A stretch of 64,000 bases of DNA from Acetobacteraceae bacterium H6797 (GCA_015223225.1 JADFCQ010000007.1:310001-374000), one strand, 5' to 3'; positions 9,291 through 18,629 are shown, counted from the first letter of the stretch. A program made the numbers and translations. The notes: a model not told the origin generated them from the letters alone.

Positions 9291-10661
9291 ATGACCGCCC
9301 GTGTTCTGGTCGTTGATGATATTTTGGCGAATCTTAGGCTGCTCGAAGCCAAGCTGAATGCCGAATATTACGAAGTGGCGCTGGCGCAGTCCGGCCCGGA
9401 GGCGCTGCAGCAGGCCGCGCGCTGGACGCCCGACGTCATCCTGCTCGACGTGATGATGCCGGGGATGGATGGCTACGAGGTCTGCCGCCGCCTGAAGGAC
9501 AATGGCCAGACGGCGCATATTCCCGTCGTGATGATCACCGCGCTGGTCGATCCGGCCGAGCGGGTGCGCGGGCTGGAGGCGGGGGCGGATGACTTCCTCT
9601 CCAAGCCGGTGGATGACGCGACGCTCTTCGCCCGGCTGCGCGCCCTGCTGCGTACCAAGCAGGTGCAGGATGCCTGGCGCCTCAGGGCCGAGACGGCGCG
9701 GGACCTGGGCTTCGAGCCGCCGCCGGTGCCCGCCGCCTCGGTGGCCGGCGCCCGCGCGCTGCTGGTCAGCGAGGATATGGTCGAGGCCGAGACGCTGCGC
9801 CGGGCGCTCGCCGCCGATGGGCTGGAAGTGACCATCTGCGTCGATGCGATCGATACCTGGGATGCTCTTTCGGAGGGCGGCTATGACCTGGCCGTTCTCT
9901 CGCTTTCCATGCCGGGCGGCGACGCCCTGCGGCTGGCCTCCCGGCTGCGCGCCCAGGCCACGACACGGGACCTGCCGGTGCTGCTGGTCGCCGATGCCTC
10001 GCAGAAGAGCCAGGTGCTGCGCGGCTTCGACCTCGGGGCCAATGACCACGTCCTCCGCCCAGTGGACCCGAACGAACTTCGGGCCCGGGCGCGCAACCAG
10101 ATCCGGCGCAAGCATTACCAGGAGACGCTGCGCGCCGATCTGGACCGCTCGCTGGAAATGGCCGTCACCGACGCGCTGACCGGGCTCAGGAACCGCCGCT
10201 ACGCGGTGCGGCATCTCGAGGGCCTGCTGCGCACGGCGGGGGCGGCGGTGCTGATGATGGATGTGGACCGTTTCAAATCGGTCAACGACACCTATGGCCA
10301 TGCCTCGGGCGATATCGTGCTCAAGGAGGTCGCCGACCGGCTGAAGAGCAGCCTGCGGGCCGCGGATGTGGTGGCGCGGTTCGGTGGCGAGGAATTCGTC
10401 GTCGCCATGGCCGGGCAGGAGGCCGAGGATGCCGCTGTGGTGGCCGAGAGGCTGCGGCTCGCGGTCTCGGCCAAGCCCATCGAGGTCGAGGGCGGGGAGC
10501 CGCTCAAGGTGACCATCAGCTGCGGCGTGGCGGCCGTGCCGCCGGGCGTGTCGCTCGATGCGCTGCTGGGGGCGGCCGATGCCGCGCTCTACCGGGCCAA
10601 GGGCAATGGCCGCAATCGCGTGGAAATTGGCGACGTGGGGCAGTCCCGGGCGGCGCAGTAG
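9291..10661 (+). CDS. pleD: PleD-type response regulator diguanylate cyclase
   Basis: This 456-residue protein has the REC-REC-GGDEF layout of Caulobacter PleD. The first receiver has Asp9-Asp10 and phospho-acceptor Asp53 (VILLDVMMPGMDGYEV). The second receiver has Ser where the acceptor should be (LAVLSLSMPGGD), so it is an adaptor, as in PleD. The cyclase domain (about 285-456) has MDVDRFKSVNDTYGH and the active-site RFGGEEF. An RAAD inhibitory I-site sits five residues before GGEEF. It makes c-di-GMP, and in Caulobacter the family controls the motile-to-sessile change. It is convergent with rpmG, a common alphaproteobacterial arrangement. Confidence 0.92.
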   Translation: MTARVLVVDDILANLRLLEAKLNAEYYEVALAQSGPEALQQAARWTPDVILLDVMMPGMDGYEVCRRLKDNGQTAHIPVVMITALVDPAERVRGLEAGADDFLSKPVDDATLFARLRALLRTKQVQDAWRLRAETARDLGFEPPPVPAASVAGARALLVSEDMVEAETLRRALAADGLEVTICVDAIDTWDALSEGGYDLAVLSLSMPGGDALRLASRLRAQATTRDLPVLLVADASQKSQVLRGFDLGANDHVLRPVDPNELRARARNQIRRKHYQETLRADLDRSLEMAVTDALTGLRNRRYAVRHLEGLLRTAGAAVLMMDVDRFKSVNDTYGHASGDIVLKEVADRLKSSLRAADVVARFGGEEFVVAMAGQEAEDAAVVAERLRLAVSAKPIEVEGGEPLKVTISCGVAAVPPGVSLDALLGAADAALYRAKGNGRNRVEIGDVGQSRAAQ

Positions 10662-10720
10662 CGGCGCCTGCCTGGCCTCGCCCCAGATGGCGCCTCCGCC
10701 CTGCCGGGCACACAGACGCG

Positions 10721-10746
10721 AAAAACGGCGCGGAAGCCGCGCCGTT
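10721..10746 (-). terminator. Rho-independent terminator of rpmG
   Basis: A perfect 10-bp stem (10724-10733 with 10737-10746) and a 3-base loop are followed on the minus strand by five T residues (10725-10721). It lies about 60 bases downstream of the rpmG stop. It may also act on pleD transcripts from the other side, though no T-run follows in that direction. Confidence 0.75.
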
Positions 10747-10809
10747 GCCCGTTATCTCAAGGTCCCGCGGGACTCAGTAGCAAGCCCGGCGAGATGCCGG
10801 GCGGCTGAA

Positions 10810-10977
10810 CTACTTGATCTTGGCCTCGCGGAAGACGACGTGCTTGCGCGCGACGGGGTCGTACTTCTTGAACTCGAGCTTGCCGGTCGCCGTGCGGGTG
10901 TTCTTCTTCGTCACGTAGAAGTACCCGGTGTCGGCGGTGCTCACGAGGCGGATCAGGATGGTGTTCGACTTGGCCAT
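10810..10977 (-). CDS. rpmG: 50S ribosomal protein L33
   Basis: This 55-residue basic protein is a component of the large ribosomal subunit. The sequence [19 protein letters not shown] followed by [17 protein letters not shown] and ending [11 protein letters not shown] is diagnostic of L33. It lacks the CxxC zinc motifs found in C+ paralogues, so it is the zinc-independent form. The ATG at 10977 is chosen by family length; an in-frame upstream codon would add unrelated residues. Confidence 0.95.
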   Translation of the reverse strand: MAKSNTILIRLVSTADTGYFYVTKKNTRTATGKLEFKKYDPVARKHVVFREAKIK

Positions 10978-11343
10978 GGTTTTCGTCCGATAGCAGGGAG
11001 GGCCAGCGGGGGCGCCGCGAGCCAAGACTTGAGGCGCGCAACCTAGTCAGAACAGCCGCCACGTCAAGCACTGATGCGGGATGGCCCCGGAATCCTGCTG
11101 CATGGCCGGCTTGTGGCTCGGTTGGAGCATGCCGCAAGCGGTGCGATGTTCCCGATTCTTGCCGGTCGTGCGCGAATCGGAACAAAAAAAGAATGGGCGG
11201 TGACTGAATCCTCGCTGAATCAAGGGCGTGGTCCGAGTCGCGGGCAGGAATCGCTCGCGCACCCGCACCACAAGATATGGGGCGGCCCCGGCCGGGCCGC
11301 CACAAGAGCGTTCGCGGATCATTCCGCGCCCGCGACTCGGCTT
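10978..11343. other. Intergenic region between rpmG and dctM
   Basis: No gene is supported in these 366 bases. The part nearest rpmG should hold its promoter on the minus strand. A GC-rich hairpin with an 8-bp stem at 11281-11301 follows the dctM stop and may end that transcript, but no T-run follows it. No tRNA-like fold was recognised. Confidence 0.4.
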
Positions 11344-12621
11344 TCAGCGCAGCCAGCGCAGCGGTTCCAGCACCAGCCAGGGCATCAGCGTGAGCGCGAA
11401 GAGCACGATGAGCTGGGAGATAAGGAAGGGCACCACGCCCCGCGTCACCGCCCCCATGCCCACCTTGGCGATGGAGGAGACCACGTTGAGCACCGTGCCC
11501 ACCGGCGGCGTGAGCAGCCCGATGGCGTTGTTCATGATGAAGAGCACGCCGAAATAGACCGGGTCGATCCCCGCCTCGCGCACGATGGGCATCAGCACGG
11601 GGGTGAGGATCAGGATGGTCGGGATGAAGTCCAGCGCCGTGCCAACGATCACCACCAGGATCATGATGGCGATCATCAGCACGATGCGCTCGCCCATGAA
11701 GGGCTCCAGCATGCCCCGCACCTCGCCTGGGATATCGGCGATGGTGATGAGATAGGCCGAGACGGCCGCCGCCGAGACCAGGAACATCACCGCGGCACTG
11801 GTGCGCACGGCGCCGAGCATGACCATCGGCAGGTCTCGCGGCTTCAGCTCGCGATAGATCACCATGCCCACGAAAATCGCGTAGACGGCGGCGACCACCG
11901 CGGCCTCGGTGGGCGTGAAGGCGCCGAATTTCAGCCCGCCCACGATGATGGCCGGCAGGATGAGGGCGAAGGTGGCGTCCTTCAGCGCCTTGAGCCGCAC
12001 GCCCCAGCTCTGGCGGGGGAGGATGGCCGTCTTTTCCTTGCGGGAGGTCAGCGCCCAGGTGATGGCCAGCGCCGCGCCCATGAGGATGCCCGGCACGATG
12101 CCCGCCAGGAAGAGCGAGGTGATGGAGACATTGGCCGCCACCCCGAAGACGATATAGCCGATCGAGGGCGGGATGACGGGGGCGATGATGCCGCCCGAGG
12201 CCATGAGCCCGCAGGCACGCGGCATGTCATGCCCCGCCTGGCGCATCACGGGGATGAGCACCGCCGCCAGCGCCGCCGTATCGGCCACCGCCGAGCCGGA
12301 GAGGGAGGCGAGGAAGATGGCCGCGATGATGGCCACATAGCCCAGCCCGCCCCGAACATGGCCCACCAGCGTCAGGCCGAGCTGCACCAGGCGGCGGGAG
12401 AGGCCGCCCGCATTCATCGCCTCGCCGGCCAGCATGAAGAAGGGGATGGCTAGCAGCGGAAAACTGTCGGCGCCGTTGATCATCTGCAGCGCCAGGGCCT
12501 GGGCGTCGAAAGCGTCCAGGTGCCACATCAGGGCCAGGGAGCTGAACATCAGCGCGAAGGCGATGGGCATGCCGATGGCCATGGCGCCGAGCAGCGTCAC
12601 GGTGAAGATGAGAAGGGTCAT
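11344..12621 (-). CDS. dctM: TRAP transporter large permease (DctM family)
   Basis: This 425-residue protein is strongly hydrophobic, with about 12 membrane segments. FSSLALMWHL, the LAIPFFMLAGEAMNAGGLSRR segment and LSGSAVADTAALAAVLIP are typical of the DctM subunit. It forms the sodium-coupled transport channel of a TRAP system in the inner membrane. Its ATG overlaps the dctQ stop by four bases. It is the last gene of the operon dctP-cyclase-dctQ-dctM. The substrate cannot be read from the sequence. Confidence 0.93.
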   Translation of the reverse strand: MTLLIFTVTLLGAMAIGMPIAFALMFSSLALMWHLDAFDAQALALQMINGADSFPLLAIPFFMLAGEAMNAGGLSRRLVQLGLTLVGHVRGGLGYVAIIAAIFLASLSGSAVADTAALAAVLIPVMRQAGHDMPRACGLMASGGIIAPVIPPSIGYIVFGVAANVSITSLFLAGIVPGILMGAALAITWALTSRKEKTAILPRQSWGVRLKALKDATFALILPAIIVGGLKFGAFTPTEAAVVAAVYAIFVGMVIYRELKPRDLPMVMLGAVRTSAAVMFLVSAAAVSAYLITIADIPGEVRGMLEPFMGERIVLMIAIMILVVIVGTALDFIPTILILTPVLMPIVREAGIDPVYFGVLFIMNNAIGLLTPPVGTVLNVVSSIAKVGMGAVTRGVVPFLISQLIVLFALTLMPWLVLEPLRWLR

Positions 12622-13133
12622 GCCCCCGCTTCCCCTTCCATGTCCTTCGCCGGCGGATCACGGCCCAGGAGGGCGGCGATCAGGTCGGCGAAGGAGAGGA
12701 GCGCGAGGCCCACCCCGCCGACCAGGGCGGCCGCATAGGTCCAGCCCAGGGCCACGCCGGAGACGGGGGCGGCATTGCCCATGTTGATCTCGGTCTGCAG
12801 CCAGGAGCCCCAGAGGAAAACCGCGCAGCAGAAGATGATGAGAATGTCGGAGACGATACGGCAGACCTGCTGCCCCGCGCGAGGCAGCGCCAGCACGATG
12901 GCGTCGAAGCCCAGATGCCCGCCATGGCGCAGCACGGTGACGGCGCCGAGGAAGGTGAGCCAGACGAAGAGCAGGCGGGAAAGCTCGTCGCTGACCGTGA
13001 TGCCGCTGTCGAAGAGATAGCGCAGCGCGACATTGCCGAAGACCATGACGACCATGGCCGCCAGCGCCAGGACGAGCAGCCATTCGGCGAGGTCGAGCGC
13101 GCGGTCCGACCAGAGGGTGAGCCGGTCGAGCAT
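12618..13133 (-). CDS. dctQ: TRAP transporter small permease (DctQ family)
   Basis: This 171-residue membrane protein has four predicted transmembrane segments (for example LAEWLLVLALAAMVVMVFGN and VCRIVSDILIIFCCAVFLW). The motif VSDELSRLLFVWLTFLGAV is the DctQ family signature. It partners DctM in the membrane complex. It overlaps dctM by four bases and touches the cyclase gene by one base, so the operon is tightly coupled. Confidence 0.9.
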   Translation of the reverse strand: MLDRLTLWSDRALDLAEWLLVLALAAMVVMVFGNVALRYLFDSGITVSDELSRLLFVWLTFLGAVTVLRHGGHLGFDAIVLALPRAGQQVCRIVSDILIIFCCAVFLWGSWLQTEINMGNAAPVSGVALGWTYAAALVGGVGLALLSFADLIAALLGRDPPAKDMEGEAGA

Positions 13134-13801
13134 CAGCCGATCTCCTCGATGGCGTAGATGCGGGCGGGCGCGCCATCGGCATTGGGGATCAGCAGCGGGG
13201 CAGCGCAGAGGAAGGTGCGCGGACCCGGAATGGCGCTGGTATTGACGAGATATTCGATGAGCGTGACGCCCTGGCGCAGCAGCACGTCATGCGTCACATG
13301 CTGGTCGAAGGGCACCTCGATCTTGTCGAGCAGGAGGCGGATGGGGAAATCCTGCGGGAAGTCGAAGGCGATGGCCTTGGGCTTCAGCGTCGCGAGATAC
13401 TCGGCCGCGTCGCGGGTGAGCCAGGGGCTCTCGGTCCAGAATTCGCGGCTGTTATAGTCGCGGCGTCTGTCCCAGCCGGTGGAGAGGAGCAGGATCTCGC
13501 CCTCCGGCCCGCCAGGATCGGCGGCGCGCAGCCTTTCCGCGTCGATCGCCTGATTGTCGGGCGCGTCACGCAGGTTCAGCACGCGGCAGGGGCCGACCAC
13601 CTTGTCGAGCGGCGTGCTCTCGATGGTCGGCGCATCGGCCAGGATATGGGCCTGGGCGTCCACATGGCTGAAGCCGTGGCAGGCGGCCTCGATCCGCGAG
13701 ACGCGGAACTGGTCGCCCTTGGCGATATCGCCCGTGACCTTGAGCGTGGGGTGCCATCGGAAATGCGGCGCGATGGGCATGGTGAGGTCGATGAGGCGCA
13801 T
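13133..13801 (-). CDS. Cyclase-family (kynurenine-formamidase-like) metal hydrolase
   Basis: This 222-residue protein belongs to the cyclase/formamidase family. The metal-binding motif is visible as CHGFSHVDAQAHIL, which fits the family's HGxxHxDxxxH. LLLSTGWDRRRDYNSREFW and LALDFPQDFP-type segments follow the family pattern. Members hydrolyse amides, lactones or cyclic compounds; kynurenine itself is not implied. Its position between the dctP and dctQ genes suggests it acts on the compound imported by this TRAP system. Confidence 0.75.
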   Translation of the reverse strand: MRLIDLTMPIAPHFRWHPTLKVTGDIAKGDQFRVSRIEAACHGFSHVDAQAHILADAPTIESTPLDKVVGPCRVLNLRDAPDNQAIDAERLRAADPGGPEGEILLLSTGWDRRRDYNSREFWTESPWLTRDAAEYLATLKPKAIAFDFPQDFPIRLLLDKIEVPFDQHVTHDVLLRQGVTLIEYLVNTSAIPGPRTFLCAAPLLIPNADGAPARIYAIEEIG

Positions 13802-13840
13802 CGCGCTGCTCGTCCTTTCTCTTCGCGATAACGGCGAGGG

Positions 13841-14830
13841 TCAGGCGCCGGCGGCGGCGATGGCGTCGGGCAGTTCGGCGCCGAAGCGGGCGGCGAACTC
13901 GTTGCGCACCGGCTCCGCGCAGACGGTCAGCATGGAATTGCGGTCGGGCTGCTCGACCACCTGCATGCCTTCCTTCTTGAGGGCGGCGATGGCGAGCGGA
14001 TCACCATCCTCGTTCATCTGGCGCTGGAGCGGCGTGACCTCGGCGGCGACGGCGCGGATGATCTCGCGATGGTTGGCGGGGAGCGCGTCCATCCGCTGCT
14101 TCGAATAGGCGAGGATGCCGGCCGTATAGGCGTGGCGCGTGAGGCTCAGATGCTTCTGCACCTCGAAGAAGCGCGCGTTCTGGATCAGCGTGTTCGGGTT
14201 TTCCTGCCCATCCACCGCGCGGGTTTCCATGGCGGTGAAAAGCTCGGTGAAGGGCAGCGGCGTCGGGTTCGCGCCCATGAGCTGGAAGGCCTTGATATGG
14301 GCCGGATTAGGCGTGGTGCGGATCTTGAGGCCGCGGATATCTGCCACCGTCTGGATCGGGCGGCGGGAATTGGTGACGTTGCGGAAGCCGATATCCCAGA
14401 AGCCCAGGACATAGAGGTTCGAGGGTTCCAACTCCGGCTTCAGCTTCTCGCCGATGGGGCCGTCGAGAACGGCGGTGACGTGCTTCCGGTCACGGAACTG
14501 GAAGGGGAGGTCGAGCACGTTCAGCTTCGGCGCCAGGCCGGTGAAGAAGGGATTGCCCGTCAGCGCGATGTCGAGCGTGCCGCCGCGGGCGGAAGAGATG
14601 GTCGTCGGGTCGCTGCCCAGCGCGCCATTGCCGAAGACCTGCACGGTGAGGGCGCCGTTCGACTTCTCCTTGACCTTCTCGCCGAAGAGCAGCGCCGCCT
14701 TGTGCCAGCTGTCGGTTTCCGGGTGCGGATGGGCGAAGCGGATGCGGGTGGTTTGAGCGCGGGCGCCGCCTGCCAGCCACGGCATGGCGAGGCCGGCGGC
14801 GAGCGCCGCGCGGCGGGTGATGCTGACCAT
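13841..14830 (-). CDS. dctP: TRAP transporter substrate-binding protein (DctP family)
   Basis: This 329-residue periplasmic protein starts with a twin-arginine-like signal (ITRRAALAAGLAMPWLAGGARAQ). The mature part shows the DctP pattern: RIRFAHPHPETDSWHKAA, then FGNGALGSDPTTI, then the conserved KIRTTPNP Arg segment (near residue 165) that normally grips a carboxylate. This suggests an organic acid ligand. The ATG at 14830 is fixed by the signal peptide. It heads the dctP-cyclase-dctQM operon and is divergent from the 14942 gene. Confidence 0.9.
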   Translation of the reverse strand: MVSITRRAALAAGLAMPWLAGGARAQTTRIRFAHPHPETDSWHKAALLFGEKVKEKSNGALTVQVFGNGALGSDPTTISSARGGTLDIALTGNPFFTGLAPKLNVLDLPFQFRDRKHVTAVLDGPIGEKLKPELEPSNLYVLGFWDIGFRNVTNSRRPIQTVADIRGLKIRTTPNPAHIKAFQLMGANPTPLPFTELFTAMETRAVDGQENPNTLIQNARFFEVQKHLSLTRHAYTAGILAYSKQRMDALPANHREIIRAVAAEVTPLQRQMNEDGDPLAIAALKKEGMQVVEQPDRNSMLTVCAEPVRNEFAARFGAELPDAIAAAGA

Positions 14831-14941
14831 GGACGTTTCCTTTTTTGTGCCGGATACTGTGCCCGGTATGCAGAATAATGTCACGCTGACGTAGGGAAGC
14901 AACCCTTCGTTACGGCGAAGACCGGGAGAAACGACAAGGCC

Positions 14942-16327
14942 ATGCAGTTCCAGACCCTCTTCCAGCCGGCGCTCGAGCGCCCGGTGACGGCCGCCCTGCT
15001 CGGGGCCGGCGAATTCGGCCTCTCGCTGCTGGCCCAGGCGCGGCGGATGCAGGGCCTCGCAGTGACGGCGGGCTTCGATATCGACCCGGCCCGCGTCTCC
15101 CGCGCGCTGGCGGCGATGGGGGTGGCGCATCGCCGCTGCGCCGGGCTGGCGGAAGCGCAGGCGGCCGAGGCGGCGGGGGAATTCGCGCTCTGCGAGCGGC
15201 TGGAGGATCTGCTGCGGCTGAAGCTCGATATCGTGGTCGAGGCGACGGGCCATGCCGAGGCGGGTGCCGCCCATGCCGAGGCGGCGATCGCGGCGGGCAT
15301 CAATGTCGCCATGGTCAGCAAGGAAGCGGAATGTGTCGTCGGGCCGGTGCTGGCTGCCAAGGCGGCCCGGGCGGGGCTCTGTTATACGCTGGTGGATGGG
15401 GACCAGCCCTCGCTGCTGATCGGCCTCGTCTCCTGGGCGCGGCTGCTGGGCCTGCCGATCGTGGCGGCGGGGAAGAGCAGCGAATATGACTTCGTGATCG
15501 ACCCGGTGACGGAGGAGGTCGCCTGGCTTGACCAGCGCGTCTCGGCCAAGGGCATGATGGCGCATTGGATGTTGGGCGAGGATCGGGCGGCGACGGTGGC
15601 GGCGCGGGAGAAGCTGCTGGCCGAACTGCCGCTGCGCACGGTGCCCGATAGTTGCGAGATGACGCTGGTGGCGAATGCGACGGGCATCCTCCCGGATTCC
15701 GACGCCTTCCACGCGCCGCTGGCACGCACGGTGGAACTGCCGGATCTCTATGCGCCGCGTGCGGCGGGCGGCTTGTTCTCGGGGCCGGGGAAGCTCGACG
15801 TCTTCAACTGTCTGCGGCGGCCGGACGAGGCGAGCTTCGCGGGCGGCGTCTATGTCGTGGTGGAACTGGCCGACGATGCCACGGGCAGGCTTTTCGCGGG
15901 CAAGGGCATCCCTGTCTCGAAGGACCGGAAGCGGGCGCTGATCTACAACCCCTCGCATCTGCTGGGGGTGGAGGCGCCGACCTCCATCATGGGCGCGGGG
16001 CGGCTGAAGCACAGCATCCTCGGGCCGGATTACGCGCAGCGGGTGGATCTGCTGGCGCGCAGCACGCGGGACCTCAAGGCCGGGCATGTGCTGGCCATCG
16101 AGGGCAATCGCCATGCGGTGCCGGGGATCGACCCGCTGCTGCGGCCGGCGGTGGCGGATGGGCCGGGGGCGCCGCTGCCCTATTACATGGCCGTGGGCCG
16201 CCCGCTGGCCCGCGACGTGCCGGCCGGCACGCTCATCACCTGGGACATGGTGGTGCCGCCGCAGGGCTCGGCGCTGTGGCGCCTGCGGGCGGAGCAGGGG
16301 GCGATGCCGCGCGCCGTGGCGGCGTAA
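14942..16327 (+). CDS. Homoserine-dehydrogenase-like protein with C-terminal SAF domain
   Basis: The 461 residues begin with a Rossmann NAD(P)-binding domain (TAALLGAGEFGLSLL, then DIVVEATGHAEAGAAHA). They end with an SAF-type domain (KAGHVLAIEGNRHAVPGI to LARDVPAGTLITWDMV), the fold also found in sialic acid synthase and altronate dehydratase. This matches the predicted homoserine dehydrogenase/SAF group (COG4091), whose substrates are mostly unproven sugar-acid or hydroxy-acid derivatives. It is the first gene of a three-gene plus-strand operon that faces the TRAP operon across 111 bases, so a shared regulatory region is likely. Confidence 0.75.
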   Translation: MQFQTLFQPALERPVTAALLGAGEFGLSLLAQARRMQGLAVTAGFDIDPARVSRALAAMGVAHRRCAGLAEAQAAEAAGEFALCERLEDLLRLKLDIVVEATGHAEAGAAHAEAAIAAGINVAMVSKEAECVVGPVLAAKAARAGLCYTLVDGDQPSLLIGLVSWARLLGLPIVAAGKSSEYDFVIDPVTEEVAWLDQRVSAKGMMAHWMLGEDRAATVAAREKLLAELPLRTVPDSCEMTLVANATGILPDSDAFHAPLARTVELPDLYAPRAAGGLFSGPGKLDVFNCLRRPDEASFAGGVYVVVELADDATGRLFAGKGIPVSKDRKRALIYNPSHLLGVEAPTSIMGAGRLKHSILGPDYAQRVDLLARSTRDLKAGHVLAIEGNRHAVPGIDPLLRPAVADGPGAPLPYYMAVGRPLARDVPAGTLITWDMVVPPQGSALWRLRAEQGAMPRAVAA

Positions 16328-16389
16328 CGGGGCAGGGCGCGCCGCGCCCCACCCTTGCGGTGCCTTCAGGACCGACTAGGCTGCGCGCC

Positions 16390-17514
16390 ATGTCAGACAT
16401 CGCCTATCTGGACCCGCGCAGCGGGCGCACCTATCCCCTCGATACGCCGCGCTGGTGCGGGGATGATGGCGCGCCGCTGCTCCTCACCGACCTGCCGGGC
16501 ATCGGCCCGGCCCAGATCCGTCGGGAGGAGCGCTCGATCTGGCGTTACGGCGCGGCGCTGCCTTTCGTGCCCGATGAGGTCATCTCGCTCGGCGAGGGCT
16601 GCACGCCGCTGCTGGAGCGGCGGATCGGGGGCGCGAAGGCGCTGGTGAAGTGCGAGTGGTTCATGCCCACCTCGTCCTTCAAGGATCGCGGCGCCTCGGT
16701 CATGCTCTCGCTGCTCAAGGCGCAGGGCGTGCGGGCGGTGCTCGAGGATTCGTCGGGCAATGGCGGCGCGGCCGTCTCGGCCTATGCGGCGGCCGGCGGG
16801 CTCAAGGCGAAGATCCTGGTGCCCGGCGGCACCTCGCCGGCGAAGACCGTGCAGTCCCGCGCGGCGGGTGCCGAGATCGAGATGATCCCCGGTACGCGGC
16901 AGGATTGCGCGGATGCCGCGATGGCGCAGGCGAAGGACATCTTCTACGCCAGCCACAACTGGCACCCCTATTTCCTGCACGGCACCAAGACGCTCGCTTA
17001 TGAGCTGTGGGAGGATCTCGGGTTCGAGGCGCCGGACAATATCATTGTCCCCTGTGGCGCGGGCTCGAACGTTCTCGGCTGCGACATTGGCTTCGGGGAA
17101 CTGCTGCGCGCGGGGCAGATCGGCAAGCTGCCGCGCCTTTTCCCCTCGCAGCCGGAGAATTGTGGCCCGATCGCCCGCGCGGCGCTCGGCCTGCCGCCGG
17201 AGCCCGCCAAGCCCACCATCGCCGAAGGCACGGCCATCTCGCAGCCGATCCGCGGGCCCGAGGTGACGGCCGCGCTCGCGCGCAGCGGCGGCGGGGCGGT
17301 GCTCGTGCCGGAGGCGGAAATTGCCGCGGCCGTGCTCGATCTCGCCAGGCAGGGGCTTTATGTGGAGCCGACCTGTGCCCAGGCGGCCGCGGCCTTCGCC
17401 CGGCTTCTCGCCGATGGCACGATCAAGGAAGACGAACGCACCGTGCTGGTCCTGACCGGGACGGGCATCAAGGCGACGCCCCGCATCGCCGAACTCATGG
17501 GTATGGCTCTCTGA
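16390..17514 (+). CDS. Threonine-synthase-like PLP-dependent enzyme
   Basis: This 374-residue fold-type II PLP enzyme has LGEGCTPLLER, the PLP lysine in PTSSFKDRGASVML and the phosphate-binding DSSGNGGAAVSAYAA. It resembles threonine synthase (COG0498) but sits away from any homoserine kinase or other threonine biosynthesis gene. With its neighbours it more likely eliminates water or another group from a hydroxyamino acid. It follows the 14942 gene by 62 bases, and the next PLP enzyme begins two bases after its stop. The ATG at 16390 is chosen by family start. Confidence 0.72.
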   Translation: MSDIAYLDPRSGRTYPLDTPRWCGDDGAPLLLTDLPGIGPAQIRREERSIWRYGAALPFVPDEVISLGEGCTPLLERRIGGAKALVKCEWFMPTSSFKDRGASVMLSLLKAQGVRAVLEDSSGNGGAAVSAYAAAGGLKAKILVPGGTSPAKTVQSRAAGAEIEMIPGTRQDCADAAMAQAKDIFYASHNWHPYFLHGTKTLAYELWEDLGFEAPDNIIVPCGAGSNVLGCDIGFGELLRAGQIGKLPRLFPSQPENCGPIARAALGLPPEPAKPTIAEGTAISQPIRGPEVTAALARSGGGAVLVPEAEIAAAVLDLARQGLYVEPTCAQAAAAFARLLADGTIKEDERTVLVLTGTGIKATPRIAELMGMAL

Positions 17515-17516
17515 CG

Positions 17517-18629
17517 ATGACCAAGCTTTCCGACCTGCCGACGCCTTCGCTGGTGCTCGATCTCGGCATTCTCAAGCGTAATATCGAGACCATGGCGTCG
17601 GCGGTGCGGAAGCATCCCGGCGTGGTGCTGCGGCCGCATATGAAGACGGCCAAGAGCATCGCCGTGGCCGAACTGGCGGCACCCGACCATGGGCCGATCA
17701 CCGTCAGCACCCTGGCCGAGGCGCGCTATTTCGCCGAGGGCGGCTGGGGCGACCAGATCTATGCCGTGGGCGTGACGCCGAAGAAGCTCGACGAGATCGC
17801 GGCGCTGAACGCGCGCGGGGCGAGCATCAAGGTCATCACCGACGATGTGGAGGCGGCGCGCGCCATCGCCGCGCATCCGGGCCCGCTCTGGGCGCTGATC
17901 GAGGTGGATGTGGGCGAGGCGCGGGGCGGCGTTTCGCCCGAGAGCCCGGCGCTGCTGGAGATGGGCAAGGTGCTCGGCGAGCGGCTGGTGGGCGTCATGA
18001 CCCATGCGGGCCATTCCTATACCGGGCGTTCGCTCGATGCCATGGCCGAGATCGCGGAGACGGAGCGCAAGGGCGTGGTGCGCGCGGCCGAGCGGCTGCG
18101 GGCGGCGGGGCATGCGATTTCCATCGTCTCCATGGGCTCCTCGCCCACGGCGCTGCATGGGCGCTCGATGGAGGGCGTCACGGAAGTTCGTGCTGGCGTC
18201 TATATGTTCGGCGATCTCTTTCAGGCGGAGATCGGCACGCATGAGATGGGCGATATCGCCGTCACGGTGCTATCGGCCGTCATCGGGCGGAAGCCGGAGC
18301 AGGGCGTGGTGCTGATCGACGCCGGCGCGCTCGCGCTGTCGAAGGATCGCAGCACCCAGGCGGCGCCGAAGGATTACGGCTTCGGCCTGATGCTCGATGC
18401 CGATGGCAAGCCGAGCTTCGGCGATGCCATCGTGCAGCGCGCCTATCAGGAACATGGCGTGGTGAGCAGCGCCGAGGGGCCGCTGCCGCTGGAGAAGCTG
18501 CCCGTGGGCGCGTTGGTGCGCGTGGCGCCGAACCATACCTGCATGACGGCGGCGGCCTATGACCGCTACCACGTCGTGGATGGCGGCGATGAGGTCGTGG
18601 CCGTCTGGCGCCGCGTTAACGGTTGGTGA
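17517..18629 (+). CDS. D-threonine aldolase/D-serine dehydratase-like PLP enzyme (DSD1 family)
   Basis: This 370-residue alanine-racemase-fold protein has LPTPSLVLDLGILKRNI and the PLP lysine in LRPHMKTAKS. Next come HAGHSYTG and VSMGSSPTA, which hold the cofactor phosphate. Near the C-terminus is the His/Cys metal pair (VRVAPNHTCMT). All are typical of D-threonine aldolase, D-serine dehydratase and beta-hydroxyaspartate aldolase relatives. It probably cleaves or dehydrates a beta-hydroxy-D-amino acid. It is translationally coupled to the preceding PLP enzyme. Confidence 0.8.
   Translation: MTKLSDLPTPSLVLDLGILKRNIETMASAVRKHPGVVLRPHMKTAKSIAVAELAAPDHGPITVSTLAEARYFAEGGWGDQIYAVGVTPKKLDEIAALNARGASIKVITDDVEAARAIAAHPGPLWALIEVDVGEARGGVSPESPALLEMGKVLGERLVGVMTHAGHSYTGRSLDAMAEIAETERKGVVRAAERLRAAGHAISIVSMGSSPTALHGRSMEGVTEVRAGVYMFGDLFQAEIGTHEMGDIAVTVLSAVIGRKPEQGVVLIDAGALALSKDRSTQAAPKDYGFGLMLDADGKPSFGDAIVQRAYQEHGVVSSAEGPLPLEKLPVGALVRVAPNHTCMTAAAYDRYHVVDGGDEVVAVWRRVNGW

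Noticed and set aside
11074-12453. A long His/Asp-rich plus-strand frame over the DctM gene
   Set aside because: Composition is a mirror of a membrane protein gene on the other strand; DctM motifs are unambiguous.
14942-18629. Beta-hydroxyaspartate cycle genes
   Set aside because: Only the aldolase-like enzyme fits. The fold-type II enzyme is threonine-synthase-like, and no aminotransferase or iminosuccinate reductase is present.
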